Below are positions 55,095 through 63,457 of a stretch of 64,000 nt of DNA, piece by piece. The number at the start of each line of letters is the position of its first letter. The stretch's first letter is position 1. The notes under the pieces were generated by a model. The model made no database searches and had not been told where the DNA came from. It saw only the letters and a list, made by a program, of their open reading frames with translations. The DNA comes from Megasphaera lornae (lineage in GTDB: Bacteria; Bacillota; Negativicutes; Veillonellales; Megasphaeraceae): NCBI RefSeq assembly GCF_000214495.1, contig NZ_AFIJ01000008.1, forward strand, positions 62,001-126,000. The letters run 5' to 3'. Both the position numbers and the translations under genes were made by a program.

Positions 55095-56996
55095 ATGACA
55101 AAAGACGGTTTGGTGTATGTAATTCCCGCCGGGAAGTACGGCAAAGAAGGGGTATTGGCTTTATTACGGCAACATCCGGAAATCAAATTTGTGTCGTTGG
55201 TCGGTATTGATTTGGCCGGGAATGATACGGATGAAAAAATTCCCGTATCCTTATTTTTTGAAGACTATGATAAATTTTTCAATGCGGCCGCCTGCCAAAC
55301 GGACGGTTCCTCCGTCGTCCTGCCGGGGATTGCCACCTTGGCCAATGCGCGGGTGGATATGAAAGCCGATCCGGGTGTGAATTGGTTCGTCGATTATAAT
55401 GACGAAAATATGGACGCCGTCACCGGCAAGCCCGTAGGGACGTTGCGGATTCCCGCTTTTTTACAGCATGCGACAGGGTATATTGATTCCCGGTCCGTGT
55501 TGCGCAATACGACAAATTATGTCGGTAATAAGATAAAAGAATTGATTCGGCAATACGGCATACAGGGGCTCGCAGTGACGGCGGAAGATATTGACAAGAT
55601 TGTGTTTACGACTGCTACGGAATTGGAATTTTGGGTAAAAACACCCAGTCAGGAAGTGGCGACCCGCCTTCTTTCGGCGTCGCAGAAATTGCAGGAACAA
55701 TATTGGCAACGCACGCACGGCGTCGTGCGAACGGCTTTGGAACAGACCATAGAACGATTGGCACAGTACGGGCTGGAACCGGAAATGGGGCATAAAGAAG
55801 TCGGCGGTATTAAGGCGCATATTGACGATTCGGGAAAATTGATTTTCGTCTTGGAACAGTTGGAAGTGGACTGGAAATATGCTTCCGATCCGGTGCAAAC
55901 GGCGGACAATGAAATTCAGGCGCGCATCATTATTCGCGAAGTATTTCGGGAAAACGGCCTGGAAGTTACATTTCAGGCAAAACCGATTCACGGCGTGGCC
56001 GGCAGCGGCGAACATACGCATGTGGGCATCGGTGCCGTATTGAAAAACGGAAAATTTATTAACCTGTTCAATCCGCACGACATGCATACGGAATTTTTAT
56101 CGCCCCTCGGGTATGGCGCATTAATGGGGATTTTAAAACATTATGAAGTAATTAACCCGTTTGTATCTTCGACTACGGATTCGTTAAATCGTTTAAAACC
56201 CGGATTTGAAGCGCCCGTATGCATCGTTACCGCCTTGGGGGGCGAACGGCCCGACGTGCCGACCCGGAATCGCAGCGTGTTGGCGGGCCTGATTCGCAGT
56301 GTGGAAGCGCCGTTGGCCACGCGGATTGAAATGCGGGCGCCGAATCCGTTTACCAACACGTATATTGCCATTGCCTTATTCTACCTGGCGGCGCTGAACG
56401 GGATTACATACGCCCTGAAAGAAGGGAAAACGTCGGCGGAATTGTTGGCGGAATTGTCTAAAAAACCGGGAGAAAAAGCGGCATACTTGGAAACGGATCG
56501 GGCGTATCGTTCGGAAGTAGATGTTTTTGAACATTTCGGAGAAGAAGAACGCAGCGCCATGTTCGGCAAAGCGCCGCGAACGGTTTGGGAAAATTTCCAA
56601 GCTTTGAACCGGTACCCGGAAAAATTGGCGGCCTTAGTATGCCCGGCATTTGAAAAGCGGATTATGGATTCGTTTGCCTTGGGAGCGCTGAATCGTTGGG
56701 CGTTGGAATTACAATATCGCAGTGTGCCGGAAAACTTGGCCAAAGTCATTGCCGCCAAGCAGCTGCACGGCGAAGGGGACGGCAATCCGCTGGAAGAAGC
56801 GCGGTGGCGGACGATCAATGCGTTGCGCACGGAATTGGGCCGGGATACGGACCGCGGCCTGTCTATTTTTTCGCGGATCAAGAACGCCCTGGCGGCCAAG
56901 GATTATGATACGGCTTCCGATTTAATGGTAGTCATGAATGACAAAATGGATGAGTTGGACGAATTATATTATGAATATTCTCATAATGCATTTTAA
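55095..56996 (+). CDS. Glutamine synthetase, long form
   Basis: A 633-residue enzyme that makes glutamine from glutamate and ammonia. Catalytic segments are GVQTDG-like ACQTDGSSVVLP, FTTATELEFW, GSGEHTHVGIGAV, and RIEMRAPNPFTNTYIAIALFY. It is longer than typical GSI (about 450-470), with an N-terminal part (FVSLVGIDLAGNDTDEKIPVSLF) and a helical C-terminal extension after residue 470. Such forms occur in Firmicutes. No GlnR gene is beside it; control may be through the leader. Confidence 0.88.
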   Translation: MTKDGLVYVIPAGKYGKEGVLALLRQHPEIKFVSLVGIDLAGNDTDEKIPVSLFFEDYDKFFNAAACQTDGSSVVLPGIATLANARVDMKADPGVNWFVDYNDENMDAVTGKPVGTLRIPAFLQHATGYIDSRSVLRNTTNYVGNKIKELIRQYGIQGLAVTAEDIDKIVFTTATELEFWVKTPSQEVATRLLSASQKLQEQYWQRTHGVVRTALEQTIERLAQYGLEPEMGHKEVGGIKAHIDDSGKLIFVLEQLEVDWKYASDPVQTADNEIQARIIIREVFRENGLEVTFQAKPIHGVAGSGEHTHVGIGAVLKNGKFINLFNPHDMHTEFLSPLGYGALMGILKHYEVINPFVSSTTDSLNRLKPGFEAPVCIVTALGGERPDVPTRNRSVLAGLIRSVEAPLATRIEMRAPNPFTNTYIAIALFYLAALNGITYALKEGKTSAELLAELSKKPGEKAAYLETDRAYRSEVDVFEHFGEEERSAMFGKAPRTVWENFQALNRYPEKLAALVCPAFEKRIMDSFALGALNRWALELQYRSVPENLAKVIAAKQLHGEGDGNPLEEARWRTINALRTELGRDTDRGLSIFSRIKNALAAKDYDTASDLMVVMNDKMDELDELYYEYSHNAF

Positions 56997-57012
56997 TGGC
57001 GTTTGACGACGA

Positions 57013-57049
57013 CCGACAACACCCCGTCTTTATAAGGCGGGGTGTTCGG
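57013..57049 (+). terminator. Hairpin after glutamine synthetase
   Basis: AACACCCCG / CGGGGTGTT stem with a flanking CCG/CGG pair; no T run, so only a possible terminator. Confidence 0.45.
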
Positions 57050-57111
57050 CATGCAGCCGGCGACGACGAGGAGCAGGTTTCTTATATATCGTGCCATAGA
57101 AAACGACTATG

Positions 57112-57141
57112 TTGACAGTGTCGTTATTCGTCTTGTATAAT
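57112..57141 (+). promoter_or_regulatory. Promoter of fhs-fchA
   Basis: TTGACA (57112-57117), 18-nt spacer, TATAAT (57136-57141). Confidence 0.85.
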
Positions 57142-57147
57142 AAGTCC

Positions 57148-57243
57148 GTAGTCATGGGGCTGACGGAAGCGGATTTCCGCGGGGCGCATGATACGTACCG
57201 CCGACCTTCCGGAGATTGTCCGACAGGGGCGGAATTTTTTTTA
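57148..57243 (+). promoter_or_regulatory. ZTP (pfl) riboswitch candidate with terminator
   Basis: The leader has GGGGCTGACGGA, a small hairpin (GCGGATTTCCGC), GGGGCGCATGAT and then ACCGCCGACC, which follows the order of conserved blocks of ZTP riboswitches. The CCGCC at 57198-57202 can pair with GGCGG at 57228-57232 to form a terminator ending in T8, so aptamer folding and termination exclude each other. fhs is a classic ZTP-regulated gene. Block identity is judged by eye. Confidence 0.6.
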
Positions 57244-57263
57244 GCGGGTAAGGAGGAACGAGT

Positions 57264-58940
57264 ATGACGGTACGGAGTGATATTGAAATTGCACAGCAGG
57301 CACAGTTGACACCGATTACGGAGGTAGCGGCCAAGGTCGGGTTGACTGCGGACGATTTGGAATTATACGGAAAATATAAGGCAAAAATTTCTTTTGCGGC
57401 CATTCGGCGGCTGCAAAAAAAAGCGGACGGAAAATTAGTTTTGGTTACGGCCATTACGCCGACGCCCGCCGGAGAGGGCAAAACCTTGACCTCCATCGGC
57501 TTGGCACAGGCCATGAATAAGTTGGGCACGTCGGCGGTCGTGGCGTTGCGCGAACCGTCCATGGGCCCCGTATTCGGGATGAAAGGGGGCGCCGCCGGCG
57601 GCGGCTATGCGCAAGTCCTGCCGATGGAAGACATTAATCTGCATTTTACCGGCGACATGCATGCGATTACGGCGGCGCACAACTTGTTGGCGGCGGCGCT
57701 GGATAATCACGTACATCAGGGAAATGCACTGCGCATTGATGTGCGGCGCATATTGTGGAAACGGGTGGTCGATATGAACGACCGCGCATTACGCAATATT
57801 GTGGTCGCCATGGGCGGCAAGGTTTGCGGATTCCCGCGGGAAGATCATTTTATGATTACCGTGGCTTCGGAAATTATGGCCATCTTATGTTTGGCGACAG
57901 ACTTGATGGATTTAAAAAAACGCATGGCGGCGATTTCGGTAGCCTATGACTTGGACGGCAAGTTGGTAACCGCCGGACAGTTGGGCGTTGCCGGTGCCAT
58001 GGCGATACTCCTGAAAGATGCCATCAAGCCGAATTTGGTGCAAACGTCGGAACATACGCCGGCATTGATTCATGGCGGTCCGTTTGCCAATATTGCCCAT
58101 GGTTGCAATTCGATTATTGCCACTAAATTGGCGCTGAAAATGGGGGATGTGGCAATTACGGAAGCCGGGTTCGGCGCGGATTTGGGAGCGGAAAAATTTA
58201 TGGACATTGTTTGCCCGTACGGCAACCTGCAGCCGCATGCGGCCGTTTTGGTGGCGACCGTGCGTGCGTTAAAATTGCACGGCCATGCGGATCCGCACGA
58301 CTTGGCAAGCGAAAACACGGCAGCCCTGCAAGCCGGCCTGGACAATTTGGCCAAGCATCTGGACAATTTGCAACAGTTCGGCGTACCTGCCGTGGTCGGC
58401 ATTAATCGCTTTACGTCCGATACGGAACGGGAAATTCAACTGTTGCGCACGTGGTGTGCGGAACGGGATATACCGGTGGCGATTAATACGTGTTGGCGCG
58501 ACGGCGGCGACGGCGGCAAAGAATTGGCGCAGGCCGTATTGCAGGTTTTGAAACAGGAAACACGTCCCGTTCATCCTTTATATGAGGCGCAGACCGGGAT
58601 TGCGGAAAAAGTGAAAACCGTCGTGCAGCGTATATACGGCGGCGAGGACGTCGTATTCACGAACAAAGCGAAAAAACAGTTACAGGAAATAGAAGACTTC
58701 GGGTGGGGACATTTGCCGATTTGTATGGCCAAAACGCAATATTCCCTGTCGGATGATCCGCAGCGATTGGGCGCTCCGACCGGGTTTACCGTCACCATTG
58801 ACGACGTAAGCCTTTGCACGGGGGCCGGCTTTATTGTTTGCCGCACGGGCAATGTCATGGTCATGCCGGGATTACCGAAAGTGCCGGCGGCGACGCGGAT
58901 GGATATTGATGAAAACGGCAAGATTACGGGGTTATTTTAA
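57264..58940 (+). CDS. fhs: Formate-tetrahydrofolate ligase
   Basis: 558 residues; the P-loop is [13 protein letters not shown], followed by [36 protein letters not shown], the family signature. It forms 10-formyl-THF from formate and ATP for purine synthesis. It overlaps the cyclohydrolase gene, so the two one-carbon steps are co-translated, and the likely ZTP switch would raise both when purine one-carbon units run short. Confidence 0.97.
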   Translation: MTVRSDIEIAQQAQLTPITEVAAKVGLTADDLELYGKYKAKISFAAIRRLQKKADGKLVLVTAITPTPAGEGKTLTSIGLAQAMNKLGTSAVVALREPSMGPVFGMKGGAAGGGYAQVLPMEDINLHFTGDMHAITAAHNLLAAALDNHVHQGNALRIDVRRILWKRVVDMNDRALRNIVVAMGGKVCGFPREDHFMITVASEIMAILCLATDLMDLKKRMAAISVAYDLDGKLVTAGQLGVAGAMAILLKDAIKPNLVQTSEHTPALIHGGPFANIAHGCNSIIATKLALKMGDVAITEAGFGADLGAEKFMDIVCPYGNLQPHAAVLVATVRALKLHGHADPHDLASENTAALQAGLDNLAKHLDNLQQFGVPAVVGINRFTSDTEREIQLLRTWCAERDIPVAINTCWRDGGDGGKELAQAVLQVLKQETRPVHPLYEAQTGIAEKVKTVVQRIYGGEDVVFTNKAKKQLQEIEDFGWGHLPICMAKTQYSLSDDPQRLGAPTGFTVTIDDVSLCTGAGFIVCRTGNVMVMPGLPKVPAATRMDIDENGKITGLF

Positions 58941-59563
58941 TGAACACGGACGCAGCGTGGCGGCAGCAATCGTTGGACGCGTTTTTGCAGGCCACCGCTT
59001 CTTCCGCTCCGGCTCCCGGCGGCGGCGGTGTGGCCGCCTTGACGGCGGCTTCGGCGGCGGCGTTGTTGGAAATGGTGGCGAATTTGACGCTTCATAAAGC
59101 GGGATATGAAGACGCACAAGCGGTAATGGCGGACATCCTTACGCGGGCACGGCAATTGCGACAGGAATGTCTGGCCGGGATTGCCGCGGACGGCGCCGCT
59201 TTTCAGCAGGTCATACAGGCGGTGCGGTTGCCCAAGGATACGCCGCGGCGCGAGATGCTGGTGCAGCAAGCCTTTCAGGAGGCGGCGCGCGTGCCGTTCC
59301 GATTGGGAAAAAAGATGTTTACCTTGTCGGAATTGGCTGTACAAGCTGTAAAATGGGGGAATAAATGGGCCATTACGGATGCCGCCATTGCGGCCTTACA
59401 GGCCCGCGCGGCCATGCGCGCTTCCTTTTACAGTGTGCGCATTAATTTACAATCCGTTCATGACGAAGCCTTTGTGGCGCAGCTGGTACGGGAGATGCGT
59501 ACCATAGAAGAACAAGCGGCCGCCCGGGAAGAACAAATGGAACGGACCTATCGGGACCGGTAA
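58940..59563 (+). CDS. fchA: Methenyltetrahydrofolate cyclohydrolase, FTCD_C/FchA family
   Basis: 207 residues with the cyclodeaminase fold (SLDAFLQATASSAPAPGGGGVAALTAASAAALLEMVANLT). It converts methenyl-THF and 10-formyl-THF into one another. The start overlaps the fhs stop (TAATG). Its C-terminal charged helix is normal for the family. Downstream the sequence passes within 47 nt into the phage/hsdR repeat region. Confidence 0.88.
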   Translation: MNTDAAWRQQSLDAFLQATASSAPAPGGGGVAALTAASAAALLEMVANLTLHKAGYEDAQAVMADILTRARQLRQECLAGIAADGAAFQQVIQAVRLPKDTPRREMLVQQAFQEAARVPFRLGKKMFTLSELAVQAVKWGNKWAITDAAIAALQARAAMRASFYSVRINLQSVHDEAFVAQLVREMRTIEEQAAAREEQMERTYRDR

Positions 59564-59678
59564 ATACGGACGGCACAACGGGGAATCCCCGGACAAATAA
59601 AAAAAATCACCTGTACGGAGTATTTCGTAAAGGAGTAAAAAAAACGACGGACAGCCTGTAAGCGGGCACCTAAGAAAT

Positions 59679-59720
59679 AACGACCATACAAGAGTAAAAA
59701 TGCTCTTGTATGGTCGTTTT
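59679..59720. terminator. Bidirectional terminator, copy 1
   Basis: 16-bp stem AACGACCATACAAGAG with its complement, loop of 8, T run. It stands between the portal scrap and the hsdR fragment; the same structure recurs at 63148-63190. Confidence 0.85.
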
Positions 59721-59760
59721 CTTATACGTAAGTAGCGAAATATAGGGGAGAGAGGGGATA

Positions 59761-59988
59761 CTATTTCAGTGAATAACCGTCTTTATATCGCGTATATACA
59801 TATTCATAAATCTGCCGGCGATACATAGAAATACTAATCTCATCGTCACACGCCGGTAATTCGGCCCAAAGAGTATCACGGATAAGATTACCAATCGCCG
59901 CTTTTGTTTCTTGCTTATCTGTCCAATGATCAAATTCGGCAATTTCAGTTTTTATTTTCCGGATTAGTGAGGTGGCAACTTCTTTGAG
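59761..59988 (-). pseudogene. hsdR 3'-terminal fragment, copy 1
   Basis: Encodes EVATSLIRKIKTEIAEFDHWTDKQETKAAIGNLIRDTLW ... YTRYKDGYSLK, the C terminus of a type I restriction subunit, as in the longer frame at 63230-64000. The upstream side breaks abruptly at 59988 into an antisense phage terminase fragment, so no functional product is expected. Confidence 0.9.
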
Positions 59989-60627
59989 GAACGTGTTCAA
60001 GCATCTCCGGCTCAATATCCGGACTTGTCCGGCACATCGGATATTACGGCTCCGGTACCGGCCTTCCCGCCACGGACGGAAGAGGAAAAATATATCCTGA
60101 TGCCATTCTTCCGGCTGCCGGAAGACACACCGGAACTTCGCTGTCGGCGTGACCATGTCCTCTACGATGTCCGGCAGAAGTAGGACTTCATCCGGACGAC
60201 GGAAGGAAACGTCATCCATTACGGCTTTATCGAGAAGTTCATCGAACGCCCGGGGGAAACGTACCACATCCGGAAAATCGCCTACGACCGCCGGCATGCC
60301 GCCCGGATGGTGCAGAATCTCGAGGACATGGGCTTTACCATGGTGCCTTTCGGTCAGGGGTTCAAGGATATGTCGCCGCCGTCGAAGGAGCTGTTCAAGC
60401 TCCTGCCGGAAGGGAACATCATCCATGGCGGTAATCCCGTTCTCCAATGGATGGCCGGCAACGTGGTCATGCGCCGGGATCCGGCGGGGAATAGCAAGCC
60501 GGACAAAGAAAAATCCGTCGAAAAGATCGACGGAATCGTGGCGTCCATCATGGTACTGAACCGTTGCATTTGCAACGGGACCGGCAGCGGCAGTGTCTAT
60601 GATGAACGGGGCGTTATTGCATTTTGA
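59989..60627 (+). pseudogene. Phage terminase large subunit 3' fragment, copy 1
   Basis: The frame reads DHVLYDVRQK, TAG (60181-60183), DFIRTTEGNVIHYGFIEKFIERPGETYHI ... VQNLEDMGFTMVPFGQGFKDMSPPSKELFK ... GSVYDERGVIAF, the nuclease half of a terminase. Relative to copy 2 it lacks 103 bp between two CCGGACTT repeats (60018-60025). The same TAG is in both copies. Confidence 0.88.
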
Positions 60628-60630
60628 TTT
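60616..60630. repeat. Short direct repeat flanking higBA, left
   Basis: ATTGCATTTTGATTT at the terminase end; ATTGCATTTTTGATTT at 61358-61373 on the other side of the toxin-antitoxin module, with one extra T. Confidence 0.6.
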
Positions 60631-60633
60631 TTG

Positions 60634-60912
60634 TCAGCCGGCTGTAGCCACCTGGAGTTTCAGGTCGAGGGCCTGCATAAGCTTGACGAGAGTATCGAGC
60701 TTTGGCGTTGTCTTCAGCGTCTCGATACGGGCTACCGAGGACTGGGGGATACCGCATCGCTCTGCAAGGGCGCGCTGGCTGATGCCCAGTTCCTGTCTCC
60801 GCCGGATGATGGAGGAAACAATGTCGCTTACTTCTTCGATTTCTTCCATATTGCGGCGTTCTTCTTCGCTGACGGTCTTTACATGATTCTTATAGTCTTC
60901 CCAGGTTCTCAT
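60634..60912 (-). CDS. HigA-like XRE antitoxin
   Basis: 92 residues; HTH RRRQELGISQRALAERCGIPQSSVARIETLKTTPKLDTLVKLMQALDLKL. It is second in the operon, overlapping the toxin gene by 4 nt, the reversed order typical of HigBA. It should bind the toxin and the palindrome upstream of the operon. Its stop lies 7 nt from the end of the terminase fragment on the other strand. Confidence 0.88.
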   Translation of the reverse strand: MRTWEDYKNHVKTVSEEERRNMEEIEEVSDIVSSIIRRRQELGISQRALAERCGIPQSSVARIETLKTTPKLDTLVKLMQALDLKLQVATAG

Positions 60913-61277
60913 TGTTTTGCCTCCTTCTGGCGGATGTAATCGTCGCGTTCTGCTTTGGCACGGGCGATTTCCCGTTTCGGTGTTTTCTGTGATTTTTTGC
61001 GGAAATGATGGAGCAGTACATACTGGCTCTCGTCATAGTAAAAATAAAAGACCCGGTTGTTTCCTGGACGCAGTTCCCAGATGTCTTCTTCCAGATGTTT
61101 GGTGATATTGACCGGCAGATTGGTGCCGTTTTTGGCGAGCAGGTCGATATAGAAGATAATTTGGTTGTATTGGATACGGGCATCTTTGCTGCTTTTGCTT
61201 TTCACCCGCAGGGCTTCCAGAAAATCCCAGACTTCTGATTCGCCATGCTGGTTCTCATAAAATTCAATCTTGTACAT
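60909..61277 (-). CDS. HigB-like toxin (RelE superfamily, phage Gp49-like)
   Basis: 122 residues (MYKIEFYENQHGESEVWDFLEAL ... LEEDIWELRPGNNRVFYFYYDESQYVLLHHFRKKSQKTPKREIARAKAERDDY), the fold and motif order of Gp49/HigB mRNA interferases, with the basic KKSQKTP region. AAGGAG favours the ATG at 61277; the adjacent ATG at 61280 is possible. Intact with its antitoxin. Confidence 0.88.
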   Translation of the reverse strand: MYKIEFYENQHGESEVWDFLEALRVKSKSSKDARIQYNQIIFYIDLLAKNGTNLPVNITKHLEEDIWELRPGNNRVFYFYYDESQYVLLHHFRKKSQKTPKREIARAKAERDDYIRQKEAKQ

Positions 61278-61307
61278 CATGATCTCCTTTATTGTTCCTA
61301 TTTGAAT

Positions 61308-61325
61308 GATAGCATAAATGCTATC
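61308..61325. promoter_or_regulatory. HigBA operator candidate
   Basis: Perfect palindrome GATAGCAT-AA-ATGCTATC, 31 nt upstream of the toxin start. Confidence 0.75.
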
Positions 61326-61372
61326 AAAAGGCAAGGGAGGCAAAGCTGCATCGATTCATTGCATTTTTGATT

Positions 61373-61566
61373 TATACATATTCATAAATCTGCCGGCGAT
61401 ACATAGAAATACTAATCTTATCGTAACACGCCGGTAATTCTGCCCAAAGAGTATCACGGATAAGATTATCAATCGCCGCTTTTGTTTCTTGCTTATCTGT
61501 CCAATGATCAAATTCGGCAATTTCAGTTTTTATTTTCCGGATTAGTAAGGTGGCAACTTCTTTGAG
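61373..61566 (-). pseudogene. hsdR 3'-terminal fragment, copy 2 (truncated further)
   Basis: Same sequence as copy 1 but cut after IYEYV, so the last 13 codons and the terminator are missing. It joins the terminase fragment at the same base as copy 1 (after CTTCTTTGAG), which shows that the hsdR-terminase junction existed before duplication. Confidence 0.88.
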
Positions 61567-62308
61567 GAACGTGTTCAAGCAGCTCCGGCTCAATATCCGG
61601 ACTTCGGCCGGCATCCGCCGGATACCGGAACAGGTCTACGACAAGGGTAATCTTTCCATTGACCGGGATTCTCTGCGGGGACGGATGTGCTACGGCGGGC
61701 CGGACTTGTCCGGCACATCGGATATTACGGCTCCGGTACCGGCCTTCCCGCCACGGACGGAAGAGGAAAAATATATCCTGATGCCATTCTTCCGGCAGCC
61801 GGAAGACACACTGGAACTTCGCTGTCGGCGTGACCATGTCCTCTACGATGTCCGGCAGAAGTAGGGCTTCATCCGGACGACGGAAGGAAACGTCATCCAT
61901 TACGGCTTTATCGAGAAGTTCATTGAACGCCCGGGGGAAACGTACCACATCCGGGAAATCGCCTACGACTGCCGGCATGCCACCCGGATGGTGCAGAATC
62001 TGGAGGACATGGGCTTTACCATGGTGCCTTTCGGCCGGGGGTTCAAGGATATGTCGCCGCCGTCGAAGGAGCTGTTCAAGCTCCTGCCGGAAGGGAACAT
62101 CATCCATGGCGGCAATCCCGTTCTCAAATGGATGGCCGGCAACGTGGTCATGCGCCGGGATCCGGCGGGGAATAGCAAGCCGGACAAAGAAAAATCCGTC
62201 GAAAAGATTGACGGAATCGTGGCGTCCATCATGGTACTGAACCGTTGCATTCGCAACGGGACTGGCAGCGGCAGTGTCTATGATGAACGGGGCGTTATTG
62301 CATTTTAG
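61567..62308 (+). pseudogene. Phage terminase large subunit 3' fragment, copy 2
   Basis: Longer than copy 1: RNVFKQLRLNIRTSAGIRRIPEQVYDKGNLSI... through DHVLYDVRQK, TAG (61862-61864), to GSVYDERGVIAF. Shared with copy 1 are the internal stop and several Arg codons where the terminase family would have Trp, so decay preceded the duplication. It keeps the 103 bp missing from copy 1. Confidence 0.88.
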
Positions 62309-62580
62309 AATAAATCACTGTGACTTCCCGTACGGGTCAGCGTCAACGTTAGAATGTCGGTCTCGACTTTGTAAATCAGCAACCAATCCGGCAGAATATG
62401 ACATTCACGGAAACCGGCGCAGTTTCCCGACAGGGCATGATCCCGATACTTGGCAGGAAGCAATTGCTCCATCACAAGACAGTCAAGTACTTCCTGAAAA
62501 AGCTCCGGGGTATGCCCGGGCTGCTTGATTACCCGCTTGTAATCCTTGCGGAATTGTTTGCGGAAGCGGATCTTAAGCAT
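62305..62580 (-). CDS. YafQ-like toxin (RelE superfamily)
   Basis: 91 residues (KIRFRKQFRKDYKRVIKQPG ... LPAKYRDHALSGNCAGFRECHILPDWLLIYKVETDILTLTLTRTGSHSDLF). The HALSG, ECHI.PDWLLIY and TGSHSDLF segments are the YafQ mRNA interferase pattern including the catalytic His. It overlaps the antitoxin by 8 nt, and its stop overlaps the end of terminase copy 2. Confidence 0.92.
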   Translation of the reverse strand: MLKIRFRKQFRKDYKRVIKQPGHTPELFQEVLDCLVMEQLLPAKYRDHALSGNCAGFRECHILPDWLLIYKVETDILTLTLTRTGSHSDLF

Positions 62581-62842
62581 TCAGGATCTCCATGACATCT
62601 TCAACAGAATCATAAGTCTTGCTGAGATTGCGATGATGATTTACATCGTCAACAGCTCTTAAGGTCTCCAGCTCATTAGGCGAAATGCGCAGATCAAACG
62701 GGATACCGCCATAGCGGACAACGGTGCGCAGGAACATATTGATTGCTGTAGAAGTCGGGATACCCAAATTCGCAAAAATAGTTTCTGCCTGATGCTTTAA
62801 ATCTGCATCGACACGAAGATTCAGCGTTTTTGTATCAGCCAT
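62573..62842 (-). CDS. DinJ/RelB-like antitoxin
   Basis: 89 residues with an N-terminal ribbon-helix-helix (TLNLRVDADLKHQAETIFANLGIPTSTAINMFLRTVV) and a C-terminal toxin-binding tail. AAAAGGAG precedes the ATG at 62842. It is first in the operon, the normal DinJ-YafQ order. Confidence 0.92.
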   Translation of the reverse strand: MADTKTLNLRVDADLKHQAETIFANLGIPTSTAINMFLRTVVRYGGIPFDLRISPNELETLRAVDDVNHHRNLSKTYDSVEDVMEILNA

Positions 62843-62888
62843 ATGAATCAACTCCTTTTATTGATATTATAAAGCTAAATGAGGAAAA

Positions 62889-62909
62889 TGTAAAGCAATT
62901 TACTTTACA
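62889..62909. promoter_or_regulatory. DinJ-YafQ operator candidate
   Basis: TGTAAAG-caattta-CTTTACA, 47 nt upstream of the antitoxin start, suited to RHH autoregulation. Confidence 0.7.
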
Positions 62910-62928
62910 ATATAAGGACGGAGATAGT

Positions 62929-63108
62929 ATGCAAATCCTATTTTTATCCGGCTTGTTCCGTACCGGGGACAAGCCTCAGAACTATTATATCGACACGGAT
63001 TTCCGTTACCTGTTCGGCTCTTCTTCCGGTGGCAAGACGGTCAATCAGTTCACGGCCATGCAGACGACGGCGGTGTACGCCTGTACGGAGTATTTCGTAA
63101 AGGAGTAA
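62929..63108 (+). pseudogene. Phage portal protein N-terminal fragment
   Basis: MQILFLSGLFRTGDKPQNYY ... YLFGSSSGGKTVNQFTAMQTTAVYAC is the start of an HK97-type portal protein, cut after 60 codons into a TEYFVKE tail. The same tail occurs alone at 59610-59640, in copy 1 of the 379-bp repeat. Confidence 0.82.
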
Positions 63109-63457
63109 AAAAACGACGGACAGCCTGTAATCGGGAACCTAAGAAAAAACGACCATACAAGAGTAAAAATGCTCTTGTATGGTCGTTTTCTTATACGTAA
63201 GTAGCGAAATGCAGAGGAGAGAGGGGATACTATTTCAGTGAATAACCGTCTTTATATCGCGTATATACATATTCATAAATCTGTTGGCGATACATAGAAA
63301 TACTAACCTCATCGTAACACGCCGGTAATTCTGCCCAAAGGGTATCACGGATAAGATTATCAATCGCCGCTTTTGTTTCTTGCTTATCTGTCCAATGATC
63401 AAATTCGGCAATTTCAGTTTTTATTTTCCGGATTAGTGAGGTGGCAACTTCTTTGAG
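63080..63457. repeat. 378-bp direct repeat, copy 2
   Basis: Partner of 59610-59988. Here it runs on into the intact hsdR frame, so this is the parental arrangement for the hsdR part. Confidence 0.92.
63148..63190. terminator. Bidirectional terminator, hsdR side
   Basis: Same 16-bp stem and T run as 59679-59720; ends the hsdR transcript. Confidence 0.85.

Larger units (their letters stand above)
59610..59988. repeat. 379-bp direct repeat, copy 1 (portal end, terminator, hsdR 3' end)
   Basis: Nearly identical to 63080-63457. It starts with a scrap of phage portal gene (CTEYFVKE and stop), continues with a two-way terminator and ends in the last 75 codons of hsdR. Confidence 0.92.

Noticed and set aside
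60149..62240. Arg/Ser-rich frames on the plus strand over both terminase copies
   Set aside because: They are out-of-frame readings of the GC-rich terminase fragments.
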